Shown here one piece after another: positions 25,507-33,599 of a DNA stretch of 64,000 nt. Numbering within the stretch: position 1 is the stretch's first letter; each line of letters starts with the position of its first letter. A model generated the notes under the pieces. That model was not told the DNA's origin, did no database searches, and saw only the letters and a program-made list of their open reading frames with translations. The DNA comes from an uncultured Paenibacillaceae bacterium (lineage in GTDB: Bacteria > Bacillota > Bacilli > Paenibacillales > DA-C8): contig CALGAO010000089.1 of assembly GCA_937957685.1 (NCBI GenBank), forward strand, positions 31,131 through 95,130. The letters are read 5' to 3'. Position numbers and translations under genes: made by a program.

Positions 25507-26433
25507 CTATTGCTGAGGCTCAAAGTAGAAGGGGAGCTGAGGCTTGACATCGTCCTGGAAGTACATATCCTTGTACGTAAAATAATCGCCCGAACGAACG
25601 GCATGGGTATCATGCAGCAGCTTCACGGCCTCTTCCAGGTTGCCCAACCCGAGCCTTCCCGCAGTGCCGTTGTCGATCATCGAGGCCAACACGGCGGTCA
25701 TGTCCTGCGGCGTGTAATTGCCCATCAGGTCGCTGGCCGCCAGCGCGTTGGCGACCAGGCTGTTCTGCACGTTAAACGGCAAGGCGAACCAGGTGTCCAG
25801 CGACATGCCCGTGTCGTTCAGCTGATCGATGCCCTCCAGCTCCACGACCACGGAATCATGCCATCTGACGATCGCTTCATAATAATCGGCCTGGGCCTGA
25901 GCGGCATAATGGATCGCTTCGGTGATATAGGCGTCGCCGAGCAGGGATTGGACCAGCTCGCGTCCGCTGGCGTCATAGCTTTCCGCGCGTTTGTCCGCTT
26001 CCTGGAACAGCCTCAGGGCGCGGAGATAATTGGTCTGCGCCTGCTTGAGGAGCGGCGACTGGTTCGGCAGGGACATCACCTCGACCGAACTGTATACGTC
26101 CGATGCCATCCTGCTCAGCTTCCGGATCGACTCCAGACCGCTCGTGTTCTGGCCGCTGGCGATGTCGCTCAACGTCGTCACCCAGGATGTTTGAAATGTG
26201 CGAAACGGATAGTATACGTTATAATAAAAAGAAGCAAGATGTTGCTGGTGGTAGGACGAGAGTTCCTCCATGACGTCCTCTTCCGCAGCGGCCCGCAGCT
26301 TGAGTTCGTACTCTTCCGCTGCTTTGGTCTTGCCGACGTTCACTCCGTAGAAGAAAGCGACGATGATGCAAAAAAACATGAAGATAAACAAGAATGCGAT
26401 TAAGTAGTCCGTGCTCGTCAACTTTTTCCCCAT
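25507..26433 (-). CDS. Membrane-anchored protein of unknown function
   Basis: I do not recognise this 308-residue protein. It has a short basic start, one strong membrane helix (about residues 10-30), then a mostly helical region with acidic and Glu/Ala-rich character that would lie outside the cell, including FYYNVYYPFRTFQTSWV and a hydrophobic-poor C-terminus ending in PQLPFYFEPQQ. No cysteine motif or catalytic signature is visible. AAGGAGG precedes the ATG. It is divergent from a small membrane-protein gene and ends in a strong terminator, so it is a single-gene unit. Confidence 0.7.
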   Translation of the reverse strand: MGKKLTSTDYLIAFLFIFMFFCIIVAFFYGVNVGKTKAAEEYELKLRAAAEEDVMEELSSYHQQHLASFYYNVYYPFRTFQTSWVTTLSDIASGQNTSGLESIRKLSRMASDVYSSVEVMSLPNQSPLLKQAQTNYLRALRLFQEADKRAESYDASGRELVQSLLGDAYITEAIHYAAQAQADYYEAIVRWHDSVVVELEGIDQLNDTGMSLDTWFALPFNVQNSLVANALAASDLMGNYTPQDMTAVLASMIDNGTAGRLGLGNLEEAVKLLHDTHAVRSGDYFTYKDMYFQDDVKPQLPFYFEPQQ

Positions 26434-26654
26434 GAGCTGCCTCCTTGGTCATTTTCTGTCACGGCATGGCAGGAGCTATCCTGAATGTCATGGTGACTGT
26501 ACATGGTCTCTACTATTTTATCGGAACGCAGGTCGTTTTTTTTCAGTCTGGAATTGCTTGCCGACACTTGTTCGACTTATGTCCGACTCGAGTCACGCAG
26601 CCTGCAGAGCGCATCAGATTCCAAACTATCAGGCAAGAAGGAGTTATACAACCG

Positions 26655-26858
26655 ATGAGTCCAAGCAAATTCGATGAACAGGAAGCCGCTGTACCCGTCA
26701 ACGAAGAAGCAGCCGCATCGATCGAGCAGCTGCCTCCTCGCCTCGTCAAGCATGCCGCCAGGAGATCCAGAAAGGTGCGCTATTATGCGATCGCCTTCCT
26801 GTGGCTCTTCATCCTGCTCACGCTGACGCTGATCATATGGGGATACCGTCAGACTTGA
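26655..26858 (+). CDS. Small single-pass membrane protein
   Basis: 67 residues: an acidic N-terminus (SPSKFDEQEAAVPVNEE), a basic patch (HAARRSRKVR) and one C-terminal membrane helix of about 22 residues, giving an N-in topology. ATG 26655 follows AAGGAG at 12 bases; the frame is open from 26445 but only this part has a plausible start. Function unknown. The 221 bases separating it from the divergent gene hold no other feature I can name. Confidence 0.55.
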   Translation: MSPSKFDEQEAAVPVNEEAAASIEQLPPRLVKHAARRSRKVRYYAIAFLWLFILLTLTLIIWGYRQT

Positions 26859-26880
26859 TGGAGTCCTGCGGGAGGGGCGT

Positions 26881-27777
26881 TCAGCCGGGCTGCTCCTCCG
26901 TCGGCGTCTCGATCCGGATCTTGTGCGGATCGACGAAAGAGTAGCCTTCTTCCTCGAGCCTGGTCAGCAGTTCGTCCATCGCTTCCACCGTCCACTTCAA
27001 CTCATGCATCAGAATGTTGCTGCCAGGTCGCAGCTGATCGAAGACGTTGGCGATCACCGCTTCCGGTGTTTGCTGGCCGGCTTCCCAATCGCGCGATCCG
27101 TTCGACCAGGTCATGAACAACATGCCCTGCTCCTTGACATAGTTGCGAAGGAATTCGTTGGAAGCGCCGTGCGGCGGTCGGAAGAACTTCGGCCGCTCGC
27201 CGATCGTCTCTTCCACGATCGTCTGGACATCGTCCACTTGCTGTCGGATCGTCTCTTCGGATTCATTCTTCAGATTGATATGGTCCCAGGAGTGATTGCC
27301 GATCGCATGCCCTCTCTCATGGATGAGCTTCAGCAGCTCGGGATTGGCCTTGACGCGGAATCCGTTGACGAAGAAGATCGCCTTGGCGCCATGCTCATCC
27401 AGCGTATCGAGCAGCGGCTCCAGCATGTCCGCGCTCTTCGGCCCGTCGTCGAAGGTGAGCAGGACGACCTTTGCGTCGGTCGACTCATCCAGAGGCTTGA
27501 TGTCATAGATCTTGTTCATATAGTAGGCATATTCCGGTTCGGTCGGCTCCTCCTCGGGAGGAGCTTCGCCTGCTTCGGCACCACCCTCGCGAGCGGATCC
27601 CTCGTGCGCTTCTTCGGTCGGCTCCTTGGTCTCCTCCGGCGCCTTCACCGTGTCGTTCGGTTCCCCGGACTGCTCTCCGGTCGGCTCGCTTCCGGTGGTT
27701 GGAGGCTGAACCGACCCTTGCGCGCAAGCGGTCAACAGGAAGATGATGCACAGGCACATCGTCAGCTTCTTGATCAT
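26881..27777 (-). CDS. Polysaccharide deacetylase lipoprotein (NodB domain)
   Basis: 298 residues. A lipoprotein signal peptide ends in LLTAC with C18 as the lipidation site, followed by a Glu/Pro/Gly-rich linker to about residue 80 and a carbohydrate esterase 4 domain: LLTFDDGP (motif 1), HAIGNHSWDH with the metal histidines (motif 2) and RFFRPPHG (motif 3). It probably removes N-acetyl groups from peptidoglycan or another cell-wall glycan outside the membrane. Start ATG follows AAGGGGAG. It ends 22 bases from the convergent small membrane-protein gene. Confidence 0.88.
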   Translation of the reverse strand: MIKKLTMCLCIIFLLTACAQGSVQPPTTGSEPTGEQSGEPNDTVKAPEETKEPTEEAHEGSAREGGAEAGEAPPEEEPTEPEYAYYMNKIYDIKPLDESTDAKVVLLTFDDGPKSADMLEPLLDTLDEHGAKAIFFVNGFRVKANPELLKLIHERGHAIGNHSWDHINLKNESEETIRQQVDDVQTIVEETIGERPKFFRPPHGASNEFLRNYVKEQGMLFMTWSNGSRDWEAGQQTPEAVIANVFDQLRPGSNILMHELKWTVEAMDELLTRLEEEGYSFVDPHKIRIETPTEEQPG

Positions 27778-27926
27778 GTTGCGGCTCCCCTTTGTATTTT
27801 TTCATCATTGTATCACATTGGGAGAGAGAAGGGCGAACCTTCCTGGTTTCCTGTATTTATCATGCATGCAACGCCTGGACCCTGCTTACACTACGTGATG
27901 TACAACCAAATGAAGGGATGATGATC

Positions 27927-28226
27927 ATGCGTGGCGGATTTTTACTCGGAGCATTGGTTGGAGCGGCTTTAACTTCTTATTGGATAACGCGCAGGAATAA
28001 CAGCCTTAATCTGGCTCGCCTTGGCGAGATGATCACAAGCGCGATCGGCGACGGGTTCAAGCTGGTGACGGCCAGCTCAAGCAACGCTTCCGCATCCTCC
28101 GCCGGCTCCAAGGCAAGCAAAGGGCAGTCGGAACAGGCGGCCAAAGAGCAGCTGAAGTCCATGATCGCCAGGGACCCGGCCGTACAGAAAGAAGTCAACG
28201 AGATCGTCTCGCAACACAGTCATTGA
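27927..28226 (+). CDS. Small membrane-associated protein of unknown function
   Basis: 99 residues. A glycine-rich hydrophobic N-terminus (MRGGFLLGALVGAALTSYWI) could anchor it to the membrane, followed by a Ser/Ala/Lys-rich linker and a helical C-terminus (KEQLKSMIARDPAVQKEVNEIV). ATG 27927 is chosen for its distance from AAGGG; ATG 27918 and 27921 in the same frame are closer to it. The layout resembles YtxH-type small proteins, but I cannot assign a family. A strong terminator follows. Confidence 0.6.
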   Translation: MRGGFLLGALVGAALTSYWITRRNNSLNLARLGEMITSAIGDGFKLVTASSSNASASSAGSKASKGQSEQAAKEQLKSMIARDPAVQKEVNEIVSQHSH

Positions 28227-28283
28227 CAGACAGCGGACAATCGGGGAAGGAGATTCGTTCTTGCCGCTGTCCGTCTGTGCTAG

Positions 28284-28331
28284 AGGGGCATCTGTCCGGA
28301 AACAGTCCATCCGGATGGATTCCCCTTTTTT
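28284..28331 (+). terminator. Intrinsic terminator
   Basis: 16-base stem (AGGGGCATCTGTCCGG with CCGGATGGATTCCCCT, one mismatch and two wobbles), 11-base loop, then six T residues. Confidence 0.85.
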
Positions 28332-28481
28332 CATGTCAAATATACACGTGCAAATACATTCGTAAAATGATAACATATGTATGAGATTATGATACAAGCC
28401 TGCCGTGTGTCCTGATTCGTTCACGCGCAGCGCTTCTGTGTCATACTTTATTGAATAGAGGGCATGAAGGAGGATCCTGTC

Positions 28482-29063
28482 ATGAAAATGGAAAGATTAA
28501 GTCACGATAAGATACGGATTTTCCTGACTTTTGATGACCTTAGTGAACGAGGTATTCAGAAGGAAGACATGTGGCGCGAAATCCCCAAAGTCCATGAACT
28601 GTTCAAAGAGATGATGGATCAGGCATACAATGAACTCGGGTTCGATGTGACTGGCCCTCTCGCCGTAGAAGTGTTCGCGCTGCCTGCGCAGGGAATGGTT
28701 GTGATCGTCACCAAAGGAAGATCGACTTCTTCGGATGAAGAGGAAGAGGATGATATATACGAACTGGAAGTTACCCTGGAGCAAAGCGATCTGATCTCCT
28801 ACGCTTTTTCCGAGTTTGAGCATCTCGTCCAGGCAGCCGCTGCCATCCGGAGGCTCACAGGCGGCGGAGTTCTCTATCATTATCGCTCCCAGTATGTGCT
28901 TGTGATCGATCCTGAATTCATAGACGAAAAAGATATGCAGCTCGTTGTCGCTATCCTGTCTGAGTACGGTGAGGCCACATCGGTTACCGATGCGGTACTC
29001 GGTGAGTATGGCAAGCTGATCATAGCGGACGATGCGATCGACGTTCTTTGCCGTCACTTCTAA
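28482..29063 (+). CDS. mecB: ClpC adaptor protein, MecA paralogue YpbH (MecB)
   Basis: 193 residues of the MecA family. The start MKMERLSHDKIRIFLTFDDLSERG and the segment GPLAVEVFALPAQGMVVIVTKG are closer to B. subtilis YpbH than to MecA. An acidic linker (SSDEEEEDDIYE) separates the N-terminal substrate-binding domain from the C-terminal ClpC-binding domain (YRSQYVLVIDPEF, ILSEYGEATS). It delivers substrates such as ComK or Spo0A partners to ClpCP; substrates in this host are unknown. AAGGAGG lies 8 bases before ATG 28482. Confidence 0.9.
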   Translation: MKMERLSHDKIRIFLTFDDLSERGIQKEDMWREIPKVHELFKEMMDQAYNELGFDVTGPLAVEVFALPAQGMVVIVTKGRSTSSDEEEEDDIYELEVTLEQSDLISYAFSEFEHLVQAAAAIRRLTGGGVLYHYRSQYVLVIDPEFIDEKDMQLVVAILSEYGEATSVTDAVLGEYGKLIIADDAIDVLCRHF

Positions 29064-29077
29064 TCTGCATCCGCCAA

Positions 29078-29124
29078 CGGGCATCCCGTCAGGACTTAAG
29101 GTTCCGGGCCGGATGCCTGTTTTG
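29078..29124 (+). terminator. Intrinsic terminator between mecB and prsW
   Basis: Stem CGGGCATCC / GGATGCCTG followed by TTTT; the loop is long (24 bases). Confidence 0.6.
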
Positions 29125-29143
29125 GCTGTCAGGAGGAGAACCC

Positions 29144-29848
29144 ATGTGGGTATCATTGTTGGTAGCCGCGGTCACCCCTGGTTTCTCGCTGCTAACCTAT
29201 TTCTATCTCAAGGATCGTTATGACGCCGAGCCCGTTCACACCGTGCTGCGGCTGTTTGCCATCGGATTCCTGCTCGTGTTCCCGACAATGTTCGTGCAGA
29301 GAGGCGCGGTGCTGGCGCTCGGCGAATCGCCGTTTCTTTTCTCGTTTGTTGTATCGGGAGGCATCGAGGAATTTCTCAAGTGGTTCATCATCTATTTTAT
29401 GCTGTTCAATCAGCCGTTGTTCAACGAGCCGTATGACGGAGTGGTGTACTCCGTGGCGGTATCGCTCGGCTTCGCGACGATGGAGAACGTCCTGTATGCC
29501 TTTGCCCAGCCTTCCCATCCGCTGTCCCTGCTGCTTCGCGCGTTGCTTCCGGTTTCCGGACATGCCCTGTTCGCCGTGGTCATGGGATTTTATTTCGGCA
29601 AGGCGAAGTTCGACGAAGTCACCCGCAGCAGGCTGATCCTCTGTTCCCTGGCGCTCCCGATCATCGTGCACGGCATGTTTGACTACATTCAGATCGCCTT
29701 TCCCGACGATTGGGTATGGATCGTCTTCCCGTTCACCGCCGGCCTCTGGATTCTGGCCATGATCCTGGTGCGCAAGGCGCTCGAAAGGTCCCCTTTCCGT
29801 TATGTCTTTCGTGACGAGACGATTAAGGTTTCGGCGAACGGTCAATAA
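29144..29848 (+). CDS. prsW: Intramembrane protease PrsW
   Basis: 234 residues, about eight hydrophobic helices. The family motifs are the glutamate pair in GGIEEFLKWF, the histidine in SGHALFAVVMGFYFG and HGMFDYIQ. In B. subtilis PrsW makes the first cut in the anti-sigma factor RsiW to release SigW during envelope stress. No rsiW or sigW is in this window. The start ATG 29144 is preceded by AGGAGGAG; the frame is open upstream without a site. B. subtilis also has prsW close to ypeB. Confidence 0.93.
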   Translation: MWVSLLVAAVTPGFSLLTYFYLKDRYDAEPVHTVLRLFAIGFLLVFPTMFVQRGAVLALGESPFLFSFVVSGGIEEFLKWFIIYFMLFNQPLFNEPYDGVVYSVAVSLGFATMENVLYAFAQPSHPLSLLLRALLPVSGHALFAVVMGFYFGKAKFDEVTRSRLILCSLALPIIVHGMFDYIQIAFPDDWVWIVFPFTAGLWILAMILVRKALERSPFRYVFRDETIKVSANGQ

Positions 29849-29873
29849 TGAAGGAGGACAGGGAGGTTGAGGC

Positions 29874-30038
29874 ATGAGTGCAGACAGGGTGAAGGTCGTG
29901 ATCAACTGCAAACGCTGCGGCGAAACCTATACCTTGCGCGGCAGACGGAACAGGGACCGGATCGAGACCGGGTTCAAGCGATGCATCTGCAATAATGATC
30001 AGGATTTCGAATTGATAACCGAGGATATTCATGCATAA
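29874..30038 (+). CDS. 54-residue zinc-ribbon-like protein
   Basis: A short gene between prsW and ypeB. The protein has C12-x2-C15 and C37-x-C39 separated by a basic stretch (RGRRNRDR), which could hold one zinc ion. GGGAGG lies upstream of ATG 29874. Function unknown; a small regulator or nucleic-acid-binding protein is possible. sleB, which stands between prsW and ypeB in B. subtilis, is absent here. Confidence 0.6.
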   Translation: MSADRVKVVINCKRCGETYTLRGRRNRDRIETGFKRCICNNDQDFELITEDIHA

Positions 30039-30096
30039 GGCTCCTTCAATTAACGAACACTAGCTGATGAGCATGTTCGTTAAGGAAGGAGCTTTT
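30037..30096 (+). promoter_or_regulatory. Long hairpin whose 3' arm contains the ypeB ribosome binding site
   Basis: Arms 30037-30059 (GGCTCCTTC...TTAACGAACA) and 30074-30096 (TGTTCGTTA...GAAGGAGC) pair over about 20 bases around a 14-base loop. The 3' arm includes GGAAGGAG of ypeB and ends in TTTT. It could be a terminator for the prsW unit, a block on ypeB translation from read-through RNA, or both. Confidence 0.65.
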
Positions 30097-30099
30097 CTT

Positions 30100-31461
30100 A
30101 TGTACAGGCGTCTCAGCATGGTAATGTTTCCGGTGCTTCTCGTGGCGCTCGTTGGCACCGGGGTGTGGGGATATCGCGAGCATCAGGAGAAGAACGCGAT
30201 CCTGATCAAGGCCGAGAACCAGTATCAACGCGCCTTTAATAATCTCGCTTTCCATATGAACGAGCTGAACGAGCAACTGGGCAACGCTCTGGCCGTCGGG
30301 GCCAACTCATCATTATTTCATCGCAAGTGCCTGGTGAATGTATGGCGCATCACCAGCGAGGCGCAGAATGAGATCAACCAGTTGCCGCTCACGCTGCTGC
30401 CGTTCAGCAAGACCGAGGAATTCCTCTCGAACATCAGCAGATTCTCGTACCATACCGCGGTTCGCGATCTGACCAAGGAACCGCTGACGGATCAGGAGGT
30501 TGAAGTCCTGGAGAAGCTGTACGAGCGTTCGAAGGAGCTGTCCTCCGAACTGCGCAGGATCCAGTCGCAGGTGCTGGAGCAGAACGTGCGCTGGATGAAT
30601 GTGGAGATGGCGCTGGCGACCCAGGATATGCAAAGCGACAACACGATCATCGACGGATTCAGGACCGTTGACAACAAGGTGACGGAGTTTACCGATGTGG
30701 ATCTGGGGCCATCCAGGGTGGATCTGTTCCAGACCGGCAAGGTCCGCAAGCTGGATGGCAAGGAGATCAGCAAGGAAGAGGCGAGGAAGATCGCCTTTGA
30801 CTTCCTGCAGCTGCCGGAGGATCTGGAGGTGACGGTGGTCGAGAATGGCAAGGGCACGGAGTATGAATCGTACAGTGTGACCGCTGTGGACGGACGGGAC
30901 GATGGCTCGCGCCTGAACGTGGACATCGCCAAGATAGGCGGCAAGGTACTGTATTTCATGAACCATCGCAGCGTGGACAGCAGCAGGCTGTCGGTGGAGG
31001 AGGCGACCAGGCGTGCTGACCGCTTCCTCAGGGAGCATGATTACGGCGAGCTGACGCCGGTGAGCTATGATACGTACCACAACACGGCTTCCATCACGTT
31101 TGCATCCGTGCAGAACGATGTGGTGATCTATCCGCAGAAGCTGGTTGTCCAGGTGGCGCTGGACAATGGAGAGATCACTGGGCTTCATGCGACGGATTAT
31201 GTCTATGAGGGCCATGAACGGAAGATCGAACCGCCGACGATGACGCTGGAGGAGGCCAGAAGCGTGCTGAACCGAAATTTCCAGGTTCAGTCCCATCAGA
31301 TGGCGTTGATCGAGAACGAGCTGAATGAGGAAGTTGTCTGCTATGAATTCACCGGCAGGATCAATGGCGGCATCTATCGAATCTATATCAACGGCAATAC
31401 CGGAATGGAGGAGAAGATCGAGCATATCCAGGCTTCTGATCAGGCGGCGCAGCAAGCTTAA
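30100..31461 (+). CDS. ypeB: Germination protein YpeB
   Basis: 453 residues: an N-terminal membrane anchor (about 5-24), a helical region, and three PepSY-type repeats in the C-terminal half (ISKEEARKIAFDFL, LSVEEATRRADRFL, MTLEEARSVLNRNF). YpeB is needed in B. subtilis to place and hold the cortex-lytic enzyme SleB in the spore; the two are usually adjacent, yet sleB is not here. ATG 30100 follows GAAGGAG; the open frame from 30067 has no site. The ribosome binding site lies inside a hairpin. Confidence 0.93.
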   Translation: MYRRLSMVMFPVLLVALVGTGVWGYREHQEKNAILIKAENQYQRAFNNLAFHMNELNEQLGNALAVGANSSLFHRKCLVNVWRITSEAQNEINQLPLTLLPFSKTEEFLSNISRFSYHTAVRDLTKEPLTDQEVEVLEKLYERSKELSSELRRIQSQVLEQNVRWMNVEMALATQDMQSDNTIIDGFRTVDNKVTEFTDVDLGPSRVDLFQTGKVRKLDGKEISKEEARKIAFDFLQLPEDLEVTVVENGKGTEYESYSVTAVDGRDDGSRLNVDIAKIGGKVLYFMNHRSVDSSRLSVEEATRRADRFLREHDYGELTPVSYDTYHNTASITFASVQNDVVIYPQKLVVQVALDNGEITGLHATDYVYEGHERKIEPPTMTLEEARSVLNRNFQVQSHQMALIENELNEEVVCYEFTGRINGGIYRIYINGNTGMEEKIEHIQASDQAAQQA

Positions 31462-31547
31462 GGAACAACTGCCAATCATTCCTCTTTTAACCTCCGATTT
31501 TTTGGTATACACTATAATCGGACTAATAGAGGGGAGTGAGAAGAAGC

Positions 31548-32195
31548 TTGTTGCCGACGATAGGTCAAGTCATCACGCTCGAAGTGACATCCGAGGAACA
31601 GGACAAGAAGCCCATGCTCAAATCTCGCATCGCTGACGAGAATCCGGACGTGTTATGGATCGAGGTGCCCACTGCCGAGAAGGGGCGATTCATCCGGCTG
31701 GTAGAAGGCGACATGCTTGTCATATCCTATACATCCTCGACCACAGGCGTTACCTACACCTTCAGGTCTGAAGTGAAGGGGAACAAGAAGGAAAATGCCA
31801 CCGTGCTGTTCGCGATCAGGAAGCCCGCCTTATCCGAGGTGCACAGCGTGCAGCGTCGGGCATTTGTGCGGGTGGAAGCATCCCTGGAGGTCGCCTGTCT
31901 GTTCGCGGGCGTCAAGAAATTCGTGGCTACGACGGTCGATATCAGCGGCGGCGGACTGTCGATGATCACCGACTCCTCGCTTAATCTTCAGGCGGAGGAC
32001 GAACTGGAATGCTGGCTGCTGGTGCCGTTCCGCAATGGAAATATCGAGCATATCCCGTTTATCGGGGCAGTCGTGCGCACCAAGCCGGTCCAGCAAGGCC
32101 TGATGGTGATGATGCGCATCGCGGAGATCTCGGAGTCGGATCGACAGAAGATCGTCCGGTACGTATTTGAAAGGCAGATCGAACTCAGGAAATAA
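31548..32195 (+). CDS. ypfA: PilZ-domain c-di-GMP-binding protein (YpfA/DgrA type)
   Basis: 215 residues. An N-terminal YcgR-like domain (IGQVITLEV...) is followed by a PilZ domain with the c-di-GMP motif QRRAFVRVEA and, about 30 residues later, DISGGGLS. In B. subtilis YpfA (DgrA) slows the flagellar motor when c-di-GMP is high. The start is uncertain: TTG 31548 or 31551 fits the family (MLPTIGQ), with GGGGAG 11 bases upstream, while GTG 31536 overlaps that site. A TATAAT at 31513-31518 may be its -10 element. Confidence 0.87.
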   Translation: MLPTIGQVITLEVTSEEQDKKPMLKSRIADENPDVLWIEVPTAEKGRFIRLVEGDMLVISYTSSTTGVTYTFRSEVKGNKKENATVLFAIRKPALSEVHSVQRRAFVRVEASLEVACLFAGVKKFVATTVDISGGGLSMITDSSLNLQAEDELECWLLVPFRNGNIEHIPFIGAVVRTKPVQQGLMVMMRIAEISESDRQKIVRYVFERQIELRK

Positions 32196-32215
32196 GACGT
32201 TGGGGGTACAGTGTG

Positions 32216-32413
32216 ATGAGCCGATCCGAATACCGATCCTTGTTGCTTTCCTTCATCGATCGTGCAGGAAGCGGCCTGGTCAAGACCAGCATCATCCTGT
32301 TCGTTCTTCTCATGCTCGCCCAGCTGTTGCTCGAGATCGACGCGGTCAGAGGGTTGCTCTCCGAAACCTACAGACTGGAGGGCAGCATGCTCACGCAAAC
32401 AGGCAATTCATGA
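32216..32413 (+). CDS. ypfB: Small membrane protein, YpfB-like
   Basis: 65 residues with one central membrane helix (TSIILFVLLMLAQLLL). Placed as YpfB by position directly after the PilZ gene and before cmk, as in B. subtilis. GTG 32213 one codon upstream is an alternative start; GGGGG lies 9 bases before ATG 32216. Function unknown. Confidence 0.6.
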   Translation: MSRSEYRSLLLSFIDRAGSGLVKTSIILFVLLMLAQLLLEIDAVRGLLSETYRLEGSMLTQTGNS

Positions 32414-32432
32414 TTTCTCCTGTTTTCGATCT

Positions 32433-32461
32433 TTGCACGAGCTGTTGATGTATGGTATAAT
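32433..32461 (+). promoter_or_regulatory. Sigma-A promoter with extended -10
   Basis: TTGCAC, 17 bases, TATAAT preceded by TGG. Transcription would start near 32468, about 430 bases before cmk. Confidence 0.7.
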
Positions 32462-32467
32462 TCACAA

Positions 32468-32536
32468 TGAAGCAGGCAAGCCCTGCGTTTTTTCTCGTCA
32501 TGGAGTCAAGGACTTGGCGCCAGCCAAGTTTTTCTT
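32468..32536 (+). ncRNA. Candidate short RNA or attenuator upstream of cmk
   Basis: Directly after the promoter come two hairpins, GCAGG-CAAGC-CCTGC (32473-32487) and ACTTGGC-GCCA-GCCAAGT (32512-32529). The second is followed by TTTTCTTT, giving a predicted 65-70 base terminated transcript. Read-through would reach cmk. No match to a known RNA family was recognised. Confidence 0.4.
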
Positions 32537-32641
32537 TGGTCTTGACGAATGTTTGGAGCACGGACATTCACCGGACATGAACAGCCCTGTTTCCGCATCA
32601 GCCGGCGATGATCGTCCGCCATCTTGCGGATGGGTTGGTCG

Positions 32642-32745
32642 CCAATAGGAAAGCACCTATCTTATCTATAGTAATATAGATGACTTTCCTATGTGGAAAG
32701 AAAAACCAGGCTGTCACCGATGTCCTCCGCGGACTTGGTGACAGC
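32642..32745 (+). promoter_or_regulatory. Two strong stem-loops in the 487-base gap before cmk
   Basis: Hairpin A: ATAGGAAAG (32645-32653) with CTTTCCTAT (32684-32692), enclosing ATCTATA-GTAA-TATAGAT. Hairpin B: GCTGTCACC (32710-32718) with GGTGACAGC (32737-32745), enclosing GTCC/GGAC. The rest of the gap 32414-32900 holds the promoter and attenuator-like element and no convincing open frame. Confidence 0.5.
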
Positions 32746-32900
32746 AAAGCATTTCTTAAGTCTTATCGAATATGTCGGCTCCAGGAAACACCTGGCTTTA
32801 GCCGGCGTCCCGAGCGGCCGCCGCGCCAGCTGGGGATTTCATCAAGACCATACGGTATGAATGCATGGATAGCAACCGGCTTGGGAGGCAAACTGGATCA

Positions 32901-33599
32901 GTGGATACTGCTAGAATCAATGTTGCGATAGATGGACCAGCCGGAGCGGGCAAGAGCACCGTAGCCAGGCAAGTCGCTTCCGAGTTGGGTTACATATATG
33001 TCGACACTGGCGCCATGTATCGGGCCGTTGCTCTTGCAGCCTTGCGCGAGAGCGCGCCTGCCCATGACCATGAACGCATCGGCCGGTTGGCTTCGGAGAT
33101 CAACATCGAGCTGAGACCCGGATCAGATGGCCAACAGGTTCTGCTGAATGGCGAGGATGTCACGGATCAGATCCGAGAGCCTCACGTATCCAGACTGGTG
33201 CCCCAGATCGCCGCCATCGGCGCGGTCAGGGAGGTGCTGGTCAGACATCAGCAGAGAATGGCCCGGTCCAAAGGCGTGGTCATGGATGGTCGGGACATCG
33301 GCACCCATGTCATTCCCGATGCCGAAGTGAAGATATTCCTGACGGCCAGCGTGGAGGAACGAGCCAGGAGGCGCTATGAGGAACTGATGGCCAAGGGCCA
33401 TCAGGACGTCACCTATGAGCAGCTTGTCTCTGACATCAGCGAACGCGACCGGCATGATCGGGAGAGAGAAGTCTCGCCGCTTGTGCAGGCGGAGGACGCC
33501 GTGTACATCGACAGCACGGGACTCACCGTTCAGGAGGTCGTGAATACAATAGTTACCATCTGCAGAGACGCAGTGCATAAAGGGGAATCATATGGATAG
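32901..33599 (+). CDS. cmk: Cytidylate kinase
   Basis: 232 residues, short bacterial CMP kinase. The P-loop GPAGAGKST is at 12-20, DGRDIGTHV and ERARRRYEE form the CMP-binding and lid regions. It phosphorylates CMP and dCMP. The proposed start is GTG 32901 (VDTARINVAIDG), with GGGAGG 12 bases upstream, slightly far; ATG 32865 in the same frame would add 12 residues without similarity. Overlaps plsC by 8 bases. Confidence 0.92.
   Translation: MDTARINVAIDGPAGAGKSTVARQVASELGYIYVDTGAMYRAVALAALRESAPAHDHERIGRLASEINIELRPGSDGQQVLLNGEDVTDQIREPHVSRLVPQIAAIGAVREVLVRHQQRMARSKGVVMDGRDIGTHVIPDAEVKIFLTASVEERARRRYEELMAKGHQDVTYEQLVSDISERDRHDREREVSPLVQAEDAVYIDSTGLTVQEVVNTIVTICRDAVHKGESYG

Noticed and set aside
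26445..26654. N-terminal extension of the small membrane protein at 26655
   Set aside because: No ribosome site and no continuity of composition; it runs through the divergent promoter region.
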